Assembly (NCBI RefSeq): GCF_003955715.1
Contig: NZ_CP034463.1
Coordinates: 10,044,001-10,108,000, forward strand
Direction: 5' to 3'
Length of the DNA: 64,000 nt
Source of the DNA: Streptomyces aquilus
GTDB lineage: Bacteria > Actinomycetota > Actinomycetes > Streptomycetales > Streptomycetaceae
This document shows, in pieces, positions 1-7,432 of the stretch. Each line of letters starts with the position of its first letter. Position 1 is the stretch's first letter. The notes below the pieces were generated by a model. It was not told the DNA's origin. It made no database searches and was given only the letters and a program-made list of their open reading frames with translations. The position numbers were made by a program, and so were the translations under genes.

Positions 1-2
1 GG

Positions 3-119
3 CCGGATCTGCGGCACCACAGCTCGTTCTCCACCTGGCAAACCCTGCCGGAAGATCGAGAGATCGCCCCTCCGGATGCACCCTCTGGTGGCGGCGACGC
101 CGCCGCCGGGACACCGTGA
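3..119 (+). CDS. C-terminal end of an upstream gene (partial, uncertain)
   Basis: One plus-strand frame is open from the window edge to a TGA at 117-119. It gives about 38 residues rich in Pro, Asp, Gly and Ala, as is common in the disordered tails of actinomycete proteins. The stop falls inside the left arm of the large hairpin at 103-180, which would suit a gene end. Two other frames are also open for much of this stretch, so the assignment rests only on composition and position. No family can be named. Confidence 0.3.
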   Translation, partial: PDLRHHSSFSTWQTLPEDREIAPPDAPSGGGDAAAGTP

Positions 120-180
120 CTGACGTAGGGCCACCACCCGAGCGGGTGGTGGCCCTACGTCAGTCACGGTGTCCCGGCGG
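103..180. terminator. Perfect 38-bp stem hairpin, bidirectional terminator
   Basis: Bases 103-140 are the exact reverse complement of 143-180, leaving only AG at 141-142 as the centre. The structure ends 5 bp before the P450 stop codon on the minus strand and overlaps the possible gene end from the left. There is no T-run, which is normal for Streptomyces terminators. The 38 uninterrupted pairs make it unusually long. It probably ends transcription from both sides. Confidence 0.75.
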
Positions 181-185
181 TCGGC

Positions 186-1460
186 TCAGGGGATGTGCAC
201 GGGGAGCCGACGCATCGCGTTGAAGCGCTCGTTCGGGGTGAAGAACTCGGGCTCCCCGACCTCCATGTCCGGCAGCTTGGTGAGGAACTGCCGGAACAGG
301 GCGCGAAGCTGCGCCTTGGCGACCCCGTTGCCGAGGCAGTAATGGATGCCGCCGCCGCCGAATCCCACGTGCGCGGTCCGGCCACGCGTCAGGTCGAACC
401 TCCAGGGATCGAGGAAGGCCGTCTCGTCGCGGTTGCCCGAGCAGTAATACATGACCACCTTGTCGTGCTTCGCGAGGGACTTGCCTCCCAGAACTGTGTC
501 TTCGAGGACCGTGCGTGCGAACAAGGTGACCGGGGAGGTGTGCCGGATGAACTCCTCGATGGCTCCCGCGATGCGGTTGTCGTAGTCCTCGGCGAGCCAA
601 GCCTTCTGCTCGGGATGTGTCCAGAGCTGGTGAGTGGCCCACGACGTCGTCTGCTTGGTCGTGTCGTTCCCCGCGGCGCTGAGCAGTAGCGTCACTCCGC
701 CGATCTCCATGTCGGTCAGGGCCCGGCCGTCGATTCTCGTCTGACCGAGAGCTGTCGCCAGGTCGTCCGCGGGATGCTCACGGCGGTAGTTGACCACCTC
801 TACGCCGATAGGCAGGAGGATGTCGAACTGCTGTTGGATGAACTCGGGGATGCTCATCCCTTCGGGCCGAACGGTCGGGTCGGGCGCATTGGCGAAACGG
901 TCCCCGGCTTCGACGAACTCCTTGAGGAAATGATCCGGGATGCCGAACATGTCCGCGATGGTCAGCATGGGTAGCCGGGACGACACTTCGTCGACGAAGT
1001 TGATGTCGCCGGCGCCGACCACCCGGTCCACGATCTCCTCGGCCCGCTGGTTGATCTTCTCCACGAGCCGGTTGACGGCCTTGGGCGTGAACGCGGAACT
1101 GATCATCTTTCGGTACCGGCCGTGCTCCGGCGGGTCCGAAGTCAGCATGCTCGGCTCGGCCTGAGTCATGGGGCGTACGTCGACGGCGAACGCCGAACTG
1201 AAGATCTCCGTGTGCTCGCTGACGTACCGGATGTCGTCCGCCTTCACGACGGCCCAGAAACCGGCTTCCCGGTTCGGGTAGCCGTGCGCGTCCATGGGCG
1301 GGTGCCAGCTGACGGGAGCGTTCGCCCGCAGCCAGGCGAAGGACTCGTCCCGTACGCGCCACGGCTGCATCCAGAAGGCATCGCTCGAGATGTCCACGTC
1401 GGTGTCGAAGGGGTGTTCCGTCGTGTACAGCTCCTGCGGCTCATGATGCCGAACTGCCAT
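186..1460 (-). CDS. Cytochrome P450 monooxygenase
   Basis: A 424-residue soluble bacterial P450 that would hydroxylate a small organic substrate with O2 and two electrons. Visible motifs are the I-helix AGNDTT oxygen-activation motif, the K-helix ExxR (EEFIR) and the heme loop FGGGGIHYCLG with its Cys ligand. The N-terminal half resembles the CYP124/125/142-like and terpene-hydroxylating bacterial groups, but the substrate cannot be read from sequence. A start ten codons further upstream is open. The ATG at 1458-1460 is preferred because AGGAGGAGAT precedes it at good spacing. It diverges from a ferredoxin reductase gene, and a 17-bp operator (1491-1507) lies just upstream. The matching ferredoxin is encoded at 7178, giving a complete three-component P450 system under one apparent regulator. 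Confidence 0.93.
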   Translation of the reverse strand: MAVRHHEPQELYTTEHPFDTDVDISSDAFWMQPWRVRDESFAWLRANAPVSWHPPMDAHGYPNREAGFWAVVKADDIRYVSEHTEIFSSAFAVDVRPMTQAEPSMLTSDPPEHGRYRKMISSAFTPKAVNRLVEKINQRAEEIVDRVVGAGDINFVDEVSSRLPMLTIADMFGIPDHFLKEFVEAGDRFANAPDPTVRPEGMSIPEFIQQQFDILLPIGVEVVNYRREHPADDLATALGQTRIDGRALTDMEIGGVTLLLSAAGNDTTKQTTSWATHQLWTHPEQKAWLAEDYDNRIAGAIEEFIRHTSPVTLFARTVLEDTVLGGKSLAKHDKVVMYYCSGNRDETAFLDPWRFDLTRGRTAHVGFGGGGIHYCLGNGVAKAQLRALFRQFLTKLPDMEVGEPEFFTPNERFNAMRRLPVHIP

Positions 1461-1490
1461 ATCTCCTCCTTTGGAGTCGACCTCCACAAA

Positions 1491-1507
1491 TTAGAAGCAC
1501 GCTCTAA
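1491..1507 (-). promoter_or_regulatory. TetR-type operator, P450 promoter
   Basis: On the minus strand this reads TTAGAGCGTGCTTCTAA. It matches the other three sites (1577-1593, 7147-7163, 11911-11927) with consensus YTAGAGYGNSCTTCTAR. It is an imperfect palindrome with TAGA/TCTA outer arms and lies 31 bp before the P450 start codon. Confidence 0.7.
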
Positions 1508-1576
1508 TGTAGGTGCCGGTAAGTAGCCGGTCAACTCATTGAGTTCGCGTATTAGTGCAAGGTCAAGGGGTTGTAG

Positions 1577-1593
1577 CTAGAGTGCGCTTCTAG
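1577..1593 (+). promoter_or_regulatory. TetR-type operator filling the -35/-10 spacer of the ferredoxin reductase promoter
   Basis: The sequence CTAGAGTGCGCTTCTAG is bracketed exactly by TTGTAG (1571-1576) and TATGCT (1594-1599). These make a plausible -35/-10 pair with a 17-bp spacer, so the operator is the spacer. Binding there would block RNA polymerase directly. The same geometry recurs at the ferredoxin promoter (7141-7169). Confidence 0.7.
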
Positions 1594-1639
1594 TATGCTC
1601 CTCCAGCGTGAATGCGTATGCAACATGTATGAGGCAAGA

Positions 1640-2884
1640 GTGAGCGGCGGCAGGGGCGCGTTCGTGGTCGTCGGTGCGTCGCTTGCGGGGCTCCGCGCCG
1701 TCGAGGCCGCCCGCGCCGAGGGTTACCAGGGGCGGATCGTCCTCATCGGCGCGGAGCCGCATCTGCCGTACGACCGTCCACCACTGTCGAAGGACTACCT
1801 GCTGGCGGGTGCGGCGCCCGATTTCCTTTCGACGGAGACCGAGCTGCGCGAGGTCCTCGATGTCGACCTGAGGCTGTCGAGCACGGCGACAGCGCTGAAC
1901 GCCGACGATCGGACGGTCACCGTCGACGGTGCCGAGATCCCGTACGGCAAGCTGCTCATCGCCACGGGCGCCACGCCGAGGAGACTTCCCCAACTCGCGC
2001 CACTGAGCGGTGTGCACGAGCTGCGCACGCTGGACGACGCGCAGCGTGTGCGGAAGGAGATCTCCGCCGGTTGTCGTGTGGTCGTCATCGGAGCGGGCTT
2101 CATCGGCGCGGAGACCGCGTCCTCGGCGAAGCACCTGGGCGCGGATGTCGTCCTTCTCGAAGCGGCTGAGGCGCCGCTGGTACGTGCGCTCGGCGAGACC
2201 GTCGGCAGCGCGGCCTCCGCGCTCCACGAGCGCAACGGTGTGCGGCTCGTCCTGTCCGCCCGGGTCGAGGGTTTCGTGGGACAGGACGCCGTGCGCGGGG
2301 TCCGCCTCGCCGGCGGGGAGGTCCTTCCTGCCGACGTGGTCGTCGTCGGCGTCGGCGTCGCTCCGGCCACCAAGTGGCTGGAGGGCAGCGGTGTCGAGCT
2401 GCATCCTCGTGACGGCGGAATCCAGTGCGACGCGATGCTGCGCACGTCGGTGCCGGATGTCTACGCGGCCGGTGACGTGGTCCACTGGCCGAACGCGATC
2501 ATGGATTCCGTGATGCGGTTGGAGAACTGGACGAACGCGGCCGGGATGGGTGGTCATGCCGCGCGCAACGCCCTGTGGCCCGAGACGGAAGTGCCGTACT
2601 CGACCGTGCCGTACTTCTGGAGCGACTGGTACGGGCAGCGGCTCCAGTTCGTCGGAACCGCCGACGCCGACCACGTCGAGTTCGTGTCGGGCGACCCGAA
2701 GGCCGACAGATGGGTCGCCCTGTACCGTCACGCGGGCCGGCTCGTCGGCGCGGCGGCTCTCAACGAGCCCCGCAGGATCATGAAGTACCGGCGGATGATC
2801 GGTGAGAGGCTGCAGTGGGAGGAAGCTCTCACGCGGTTTCCGCCTGACCCCCCCGGGCGGATCGGAAGCGCGTCCACCCCATGA
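1640..2884 (+). CDS. NAD(P)H-dependent ferredoxin reductase of the P450 system
   Basis: A 414-residue FAD/NAD(P)H pyridine nucleotide-disulfide oxidoreductase of the rhodocoxin/putidaredoxin reductase type. It passes electrons from NAD(P)H to the small ferredoxin at 7178. The FAD dinucleotide motif (VVVGASLAGLRA) is at the very N-terminus, and PPLSKDYL follows, as in class members. A second Rossmann motif (VVIGAGFIGAE) lies near residue 145, and the FAD-contacting TSVPDVYAAGDV segment lies in the last third. In-frame starts exist at 1595 (inside the predicted -10 region) and 1625. GTG at 1640 is chosen for its GAGG six bases upstream. It diverges from the P450, and its stop overlaps the next start by ATGA, implying translational coupling. 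Confidence 0.9.
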   Translation: MSGGRGAFVVVGASLAGLRAVEAARAEGYQGRIVLIGAEPHLPYDRPPLSKDYLLAGAAPDFLSTETELREVLDVDLRLSSTATALNADDRTVTVDGAEIPYGKLLIATGATPRRLPQLAPLSGVHELRTLDDAQRVRKEISAGCRVVVIGAGFIGAETASSAKHLGADVVLLEAAEAPLVRALGETVGSAASALHERNGVRLVLSARVEGFVGQDAVRGVRLAGGEVLPADVVVVGVGVAPATKWLEGSGVELHPRDGGIQCDAMLRTSVPDVYAAGDVVHWPNAIMDSVMRLENWTNAAGMGGHAARNALWPETEVPYSTVPYFWSDWYGQRLQFVGTADADHVEFVSGDPKADRWVALYRHAGRLVGAAALNEPRRIMKYRRMIGERLQWEEALTRFPPDPPGRIGSASTP

Positions 2885-3302
2885 CGGCCTCCGCTCTGAT
2901 CTGGACATTGAAAGAGTCGTTCACCGCCTACGTCCGTTCCTTCGGTGCGATAGAGCTCACACCGCCCGCGGAGGAGACCGCCGACGGCTTCCGTTTCCCG
3001 TTCGCGACGGTGGAGGCGGACGTACTGAAGTTCGTCGGTGCGCGAGTTTCCGTGCGCACGCCGGGCTGCTCGATCTCGTCGTGGCTGACCCCTGGTTGCA
3101 CATGTCCGGCACCACCGGTTGGTTCATCTCGGTCGCGGACGTCTCGCAGTCGGCAGGCTCGCGTATCCGGATCGCTTCTCTGCCCGGCCCACCGGCCGCC
3201 GTTCTCGGAGCGCACGACGCTGTCCTGACGCGCGACGGCACCCCGTTGTTCGACCACCAGTACCGCACGGGCGAACCGTTGGCGCCCGTGCGCGTCGAAT
3301 GA
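2881..3302 (+). pseudogene. HtaA-like domain protein, frameshifted
   Basis: The first frame (from ATG 2881) starts ALIWTLKESFTAYVRSFG, the opening expected of an HtaA domain, and continues to about LKFVGA near 3040. The expected continuation (FRAHAGLLDLVVADPWLHMS and on to the TGA ending at 3302) is in another frame. A single missing base around 3041-3055 explains this. Joined, the product would be about 140 residues. HtaA domains are best known from heme-binding surface proteins, but no signal peptide is visible here. Coupling to the ferredoxin reductase suggests a role with the P450 system. The frameshift may be a real mutation or a sequencing error. Confidence 0.65.
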
Positions 3303-3311
3303 CGTCACGTC

Positions 3312-4166
3312 TCAAGCCACTGTCTCTGGCCGGTGAAGCGCGGCGACGAACTGTTCGAGTTGCCTCGCCACGCCGTCCTCGTCGTTCGACGCGGTGCGGT
3401 GGCGGGCGGCCGCCAGCACGGCCGGGTGGGCGTTGGCCATGGCGTAGGAGTTGCCGACCGCGGTGAGCATGGGCAGGTCGTTGGGCATGTCCCCGAAGGC
3501 GGCGATGTCAGCCCTGCCGATGCCGAGCCCGTCGGCCCACGAGGTCAGGGTGCTGGCCTTGGTGACGCCGGGCGCGCTGAACTCCACCAGGGACAGACCA
3601 GTGGAGTGGGTGGTCTCCGCATGCCCGTGCGCGGCGTGCCGCGCCCGGTCGTGGAAGACGTCGAGGGGCAGCGTCCGGTGATGGGCGAGGATCTTCGCCA
3701 CCGGGTGGCCCGGGGGCCGGAGCAGGAGTTCCTCGGCGGAACCGATCAGGTCGACGGTGTCCTCCGCGTACGACCAGCTCGGATAGGCCGGTTCGTGCGC
3801 GAAGTAGTGGTCGTACTCGAAGGCGAAGGACACGCCGGGCACCGCCGCCCGCACTCGCGCCACCAACGCGGCCGCCTCGTCGGCCTGGATCGGCCAGGTC
3901 CGCAGCGCGGATCCGTCCGGGGCGTACACGGCGGCTCCGTTGGCGGCGATCACGCAGTACCGCCCGATGGTCGCCAGCAGGCCGGGTACGGCCCGTGGCG
4001 GGCGGCCGGTGACGAGCACGATGCCGATGCCGGCGTGTTCGGCGGCCGCCAGTGCGGCACGAGTGCGGAGGGACAGGGTGCCGTCACCGCGCAGCAGGGT
4101 CCCGTCCAGATCGGTCGCCACGAGCTTCACGGGTGGCGGGACGAGATCGCCGGGCGTCGTTGCCAT
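3312..4166 (-). CDS. HAD-superfamily hydrolase, Cof type
   Basis: A 284-residue Cof/YidA-like phosphatase. The nucleophile motif DLDGTLL is near residue 19, motif II is VTGRP near residue 54, a conserved Lys lies in GVTKAS, and the metal-binding motif is GDMPNDLPML. The cap domain sits between motifs II and III, as in type IIB HADs. These enzymes dephosphorylate sugar phosphates, FMN or similar metabolites; specificity is not readable. It starts 11 bp after the stop of the LLM/FAD fusion gene and is probably its operon partner. Its 3' end is 10 bp from the convergent HtaA remnant. Confidence 0.9.
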   Translation of the reverse strand: MATTPGDLVPPPVKLVATDLDGTLLRGDGTLSLRTRAALAAAEHAGIGIVLVTGRPPRAVPGLLATIGRYCVIAANGAAVYAPDGSALRTWPIQADEAAALVARVRAAVPGVSFAFEYDHYFAHEPAYPSWSYAEDTVDLIGSAEELLLRPPGHPVAKILAHHRTLPLDVFHDRARHAAHGHAETTHSTGLSLVEFSAPGVTKASTLTSWADGLGIGRADIAAFGDMPNDLPMLTAVGNSYAMANAHPAVLAAARHRTASNDEDGVARQLEQFVAALHRPETVA

Positions 4167-4177
4167 GGCGGGCGCCC

Positions 4178-6445
4178 TCAGCTCTCGACCGGGACGGCGG
4201 GCGTGATGGCGAAGTTGCTCCGGAAGACGTTCTCCGGGTCGTAGGCGGCCTTGGTCTTCCGCAGCCGTTCCAGGGTGGCCGGCGGGAACGCCTTGGTCAG
4301 CGCCGCCGCGTGATCATGCGTCTCGAAGCTCAGATACAGGCCGGACACCGGCAGCTTCCGCCACTCCTGGTCGGCCTGCTCCTCATGGCGGCGCCGGATG
4401 ACGGCGGTGAGAGAGAAGTTCTGGGTGCGATGGGCGTACGCGGTGGCGTCGGCCGGCATGTCGTTGACCGCTCCGCCCACCGAGCGGATCTGGAGGTAAC
4501 CGGCGTCCCCCCGCTCCAGCAGGCCCGTCAGGACAGCCGCGGTTTCGGCGTCGAGGTGATCCACCAGCCCGCTCCGGCTGCGGAACAGGGACTGGGCCCC
4601 GTCGTGCGGGGTGTTCACCGGCGCCACGACCGCGGCGTACGGCAGGAGCCGCGCGGTCTGCTGGAGGACCGGGGCGATGGGCAGAAAGCGTTCCAGATCC
4701 CGTGCCGCCCGTTCCGTGTCGTCGCCGGCCCAGACGGCGTACGTCTGCGCGACCCGCCGCCCGCCCTGCTGCACCACCTGGAGGAACGGGGTCAGCTCAC
4801 GCGGGGACGCCTCCACCAACTCCCCCCAGCTCCCGAGGAAGTCGGCGGTGTCGGTGGCGTCGTGCAGGATCTGGGCGAAGACGACCTCGCCGAGTTCGGT
4901 GGCTTCGATGTCGAACGAGGTGACGATGCCCATGTTGGCGCCGGCACCGCGCAGGGCCCAGAACAGGTCGGGGTGGTGCTCGGCGTCCGCGCGCACGACG
5001 GAGCCGTCCGCGAGCACCACCTCCGCGCCCCTGACATGGTCGATCGTCAGACCGTACGAACGGCCGAGCAGGCCCTGTCCGCCGGTGGTCGCGAGGCCGC
5101 CCACGCCCACGTCGCCGCTGTCGCCGGAGCCGATCGCGAGTCCGTGCGGGGCGAGTGCGGCCGCGACGTCCCCCCAGCGGGCGCCGGGACCGATCCGCAC
5201 CAGGCGCCGCTCGCGGTCGAGGATCTCGACGCTGTTCAGGGCGCCGAGGTCGATGACGGTGCCACCGTCGTTGGTGGAACGGCTGCTGATGCCGTGGCCG
5301 CCACTGCGTATCGCCATCGGCAGGTCCTGCGCGCGGGCGTAGCGCAGCGCGTCGGAGACCTCCTGGGCCGTGGTGGGGCGCAGCACGAGTCCGGGGGAGC
5401 CGGGCCAGAGGTACGTGGCGCGCACCTTGGAGTAGTCGCGGTCACCGGGCTCGACGGCCCGCTCGGCGAGGCTCGCGGGAACGCCGTCGTAGTCGATGCC
5501 GTCGCGCCGCTTGGCCAGGGCGGACTCCGGGCGGACCCGGCCGGTGCGGATGCCCGCGGATCCGCGCTCGGCGGCGACCTGTTCGCGCAGCGCCGGCGCC
5601 ACCTCCTGGGCGAAGGTCTCCAGCGACACCGGGTCGTCGGAGCCGAAGACGAACGTGCTGAAACCGTCCTCCAGCACGAGCGGCAGAAGCTGCTCCACCC
5701 ACTGCTCGGGAGGCCCCTGGAACTGCTGGGCGGACGTGCCGAACGTGCCCGAGACGTTGAGCAGCCGGCGGATCTCGCGCGGGTCGCGTCCGTGCCGCTC
5801 GGCGGCCTCGTCGATGATCGCGTTGGCCTCTGGCACCGTCGGGGAGGTCACGTACCCGAGGCTGGGCAGCCAGCCGTCGGCCTTCTCGCCGATCAGCCGC
5901 AGCATCCGGGGTTTGTAGGCGCCCAGCCAGATCGGCACGTCGTGCGCCGGTGCGGGACCCCGCTTGGCGCCCTTGACCTGGTAGTAGGTGCCGTCGACAC
6001 GCAGTGCGCCACGCTCGTCGGCCGCCCAGACGCCGCGCAGGACGTCGATGGCCTCACTCAGCGCCTGGACACTCTCGCCCGGCGACAGCCGGCGCCCGCC
6101 CATCGCCTCGATGGCGTCCCAGAAGGCGCCCGCACCCAGCCCGAGATCGACCCGGCCACCCGACAGCAGGTCGAGACTGGCCACGGAGCGGGCCAGGACC
6201 GCGGGGGGCCGCAGCGGCAGGTTGGTGACATTGCCCGCCAGGTGGATGCGATCGGTGCGGGCGGCGACCCAGCTCATCAGCGTCCAGGCGTCGAGGAAGG
6301 CCGGCTGGTAGGGGTGGTCCTGGAAGGTCACCAGGTCCAGACCGGCCCGCTCCGACAGGACCGCCAGGTCCACTACGGCCTGCGGATCCCTGTTCTGGGG
6401 GGTGAGGAACGACCCGAAGCGCAGGTCGTGGCCGTAGTCGGTCAT
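4178..6445 (-). CDS. Fusion of a luciferase-like flavin monooxygenase and a BBE-type FAD oxidase
   Basis: A 755-residue two-enzyme fusion. Residues 1 to about 290 are an LLM-class (F420- or FMN-dependent) TIM barrel, with FGSFLTPQN at the start and the typical DLGLGAGAFWDAIEAMGG segment. After a linker, residues of about 310-755 form an FAD-linked oxidase: a PCMH-type FAD domain with RSGGHGISS, whose His normally carries FAD covalently, and a C-terminal berberine-bridge tail (YDPENVFRSN). The second covalent site of bicovalent BBE enzymes, a Cys before the VGVGG motif, is absent here (GSGDSGDVGVGG). Predicted attachment is therefore through His only. The start at 6445 is favoured by GGGAG seven bases upstream; a longer frame to 6604 would cover the promoter. 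It diverges from a MarR gene that probably controls it. Confidence 0.88.
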   Translation of the reverse strand: MTDYGHDLRFGSFLTPQNRDPQAVVDLAVLSERAGLDLVTFQDHPYQPAFLDAWTLMSWVAARTDRIHLAGNVTNLPLRPPAVLARSVASLDLLSGGRVDLGLGAGAFWDAIEAMGGRRLSPGESVQALSEAIDVLRGVWAADERGALRVDGTYYQVKGAKRGPAPAHDVPIWLGAYKPRMLRLIGEKADGWLPSLGYVTSPTVPEANAIIDEAAERHGRDPREIRRLLNVSGTFGTSAQQFQGPPEQWVEQLLPLVLEDGFSTFVFGSDDPVSLETFAQEVAPALREQVAAERGSAGIRTGRVRPESALAKRRDGIDYDGVPASLAERAVEPGDRDYSKVRATYLWPGSPGLVLRPTTAQEVSDALRYARAQDLPMAIRSGGHGISSRSTNDGGTVIDLGALNSVEILDRERRLVRIGPGARWGDVAAALAPHGLAIGSGDSGDVGVGGLATTGGQGLLGRSYGLTIDHVRGAEVVLADGSVVRADAEHHPDLFWALRGAGANMGIVTSFDIEATELGEVVFAQILHDATDTADFLGSWGELVEASPRELTPFLQVVQQGGRRVAQTYAVWAGDDTERAARDLERFLPIAPVLQQTARLLPYAAVVAPVNTPHDGAQSLFRSRSGLVDHLDAETAAVLTGLLERGDAGYLQIRSVGGAVNDMPADATAYAHRTQNFSLTAVIRRRHEEQADQEWRKLPVSGLYLSFETHDHAAALTKAFPPATLERLRKTKAAYDPENVFRSNFAITPAVPVES

Positions 6446-6538
6446 CGCGTGACTCCCGTCTCGAACGCGTCGCACAGACGGCTCCGGCCCTCGCGGGGCC
6501 CCGTCTTTCGTGGACGCTAGCAGATCATTGAACATCAC

Positions 6539-6564
6539 CAACGATCTATTCATTCCCATCGTTG
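6539..6564. promoter_or_regulatory. Candidate MarR operator
   Basis: CAACGAT (6539-6545) and ATCGTTG (6558-6564) form a perfect 7-bp inverted repeat with a 12-bp centre. It sits in the 142-bp space between the divergent LLM/FAD fusion and MarR genes, where an autoregulating MarR protein would be expected to bind. Confidence 0.5.
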
Positions 6565-6587
6565 TCGCCGATTGATAGAATTGTGAA

Positions 6588-7019
6588 GTGATCATCGACC
6601 GCATCAGCTTCGCTCTGGCTCACTCCGGCAAGGTCGTCGAGACGGCGATCCGGCAGGTCCTCGCCGAGCAGGGCCTCAAGCTCAGTCACGCGCATGTGCT
6701 GGGCCTGCTGGCCGATCGCGAGCGGTTGAGTCAGCAGGCACTGATCGAGGAACTGCGGGTCGATCCCAGCGTGTTGGTCACGCTGCTCAACGTCCTCGAG
6801 GGTGACGGGCTGGTCGCCCGTCGCCGCGATCCCTCGGACCGGCGCCGGCACGTCGTGGAGATCTCCGATCGCGGGACGGCCCTGGTCGCCCAGGTCGACA
6901 GTGCCGTACAGGCTGCCGAGGTGGAGCTGTTCGGCGGCCTCGACGAACAGGAACTGGCCACCCTGCGCCTCCTGCTCGACCGCGTGAAGGGTGCGAGGAC
7001 GGACGCCTGCGCGGACTGA
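6588..7019 (+). CDS. MarR-family transcriptional regulator
   Basis: A 143-residue winged-helix repressor-type protein. The recognition region runs through LSQQALIEELRVDPSVLVTL, followed by the wing (VARRRDPSDRRRHVVEISDRG), the hallmark of MarR. The GTG start at 6588 has no Shine-Dalgarno sequence, while a -10-like TAGAAT ends about 6 bp upstream (6576-6581), so the mRNA is probably leaderless. It diverges from the LLM/FAD fusion gene and presumably represses it in response to a small phenolic or oxidative ligand; the ligand is unknown. Confidence 0.9.
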   Translation: MIIDRISFALAHSGKVVETAIRQVLAEQGLKLSHAHVLGLLADRERLSQQALIEELRVDPSVLVTLLNVLEGDGLVARRRDPSDRRRHVVEISDRGTALVAQVDSAVQAAEVELFGGLDEQELATLRLLLDRVKGARTDACAD

Positions 7020-7146
7020 GACGACAGGCCCGCCATCGGTTCGACGCGTGGCGATCACGCATGCCCGCAACCGGCTCGCGCGCGTCGTCAGGCGTTGCGC
7101 GTGCCCCCTCGCGTGACCTCACCGACGCCGGAACGCGCGGTTCACA

Positions 7147-7163
7147 TTAGAGCGGCCTTCTAG
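7147..7163 (+). promoter_or_regulatory. TetR-type operator in the ferredoxin promoter; leaderless start
   Basis: TTAGAGCGGCCTTCTAG exactly fills the 17-bp spacer between TTCACA (7141-7146) and TACGCT (7164-7169). The ferredoxin ATG is at 7178, 8 bp after the -10 element, and there is no ribosome site. The transcript should begin at or next to the start codon. Confidence 0.72.
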
Positions 7164-7177
7164 TACGCTCCTCTGGT

Positions 7178-7393
7178 ATGACGGCTGACAGCAGTGCAAG
7201 GATCGTTGTCGATCGCGACCGGTGTACCGGTATCGGAATCTGTGAGTCGATCGCCGACGACTACTTCGAAGTCGGCGACGACGGGACGCTGGAACTGGCG
7301 CGTGATCAGGTGCCGCAGAGCGATCTCGAGCGGTTGCGCGAGGCGGTGCGTGGATGCCCGGCCCGTGCGCTGACGTTGGCAGAGCAGGCGTGA
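7178..7393 (+). CDS. Small ferredoxin, [3Fe-4S] type, partner of the P450
   Basis: A 71-residue bacterial ferredoxin. Cysteines occur in CTGIGIC near the N-terminus and in GCPARAL near the C-terminus. The position that would hold the extra Cys of a [4Fe-4S] cluster is not Cys, so three ligands and a [3Fe-4S] cluster are expected. This is the common electron donor for actinomycete P450s. It shares the operator found before the P450 and the ferredoxin reductase, linking the three genes although they lie 5 kb apart. It is followed after 39 bp by the CoA transferase gene. Confidence 0.92.
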   Translation: MTADSSARIVVDRDRCTGIGICESIADDYFEVGDDGTLELARDQVPQSDLERLREAVRGCPARALTLAEQA

Positions 7394-7432
7394 GTCCTGC
7401 GACGGACCGCACTTCTCAAGGGAGAGAAGCAG

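Noticed and set aside
3312..6445. Possible membership of the HAD and LLM/FAD genes in the P450 or IclR regulons
   Set aside because: Neither operator motif is present; the local MarR site explains their control.
4052..6520. An 822-codon plus-strand frame opposite the LLM/FAD fusion
   Set aside because: It is the antisense shadow of a clearly real gene; such long mirror frames are usual in high-GC DNA.
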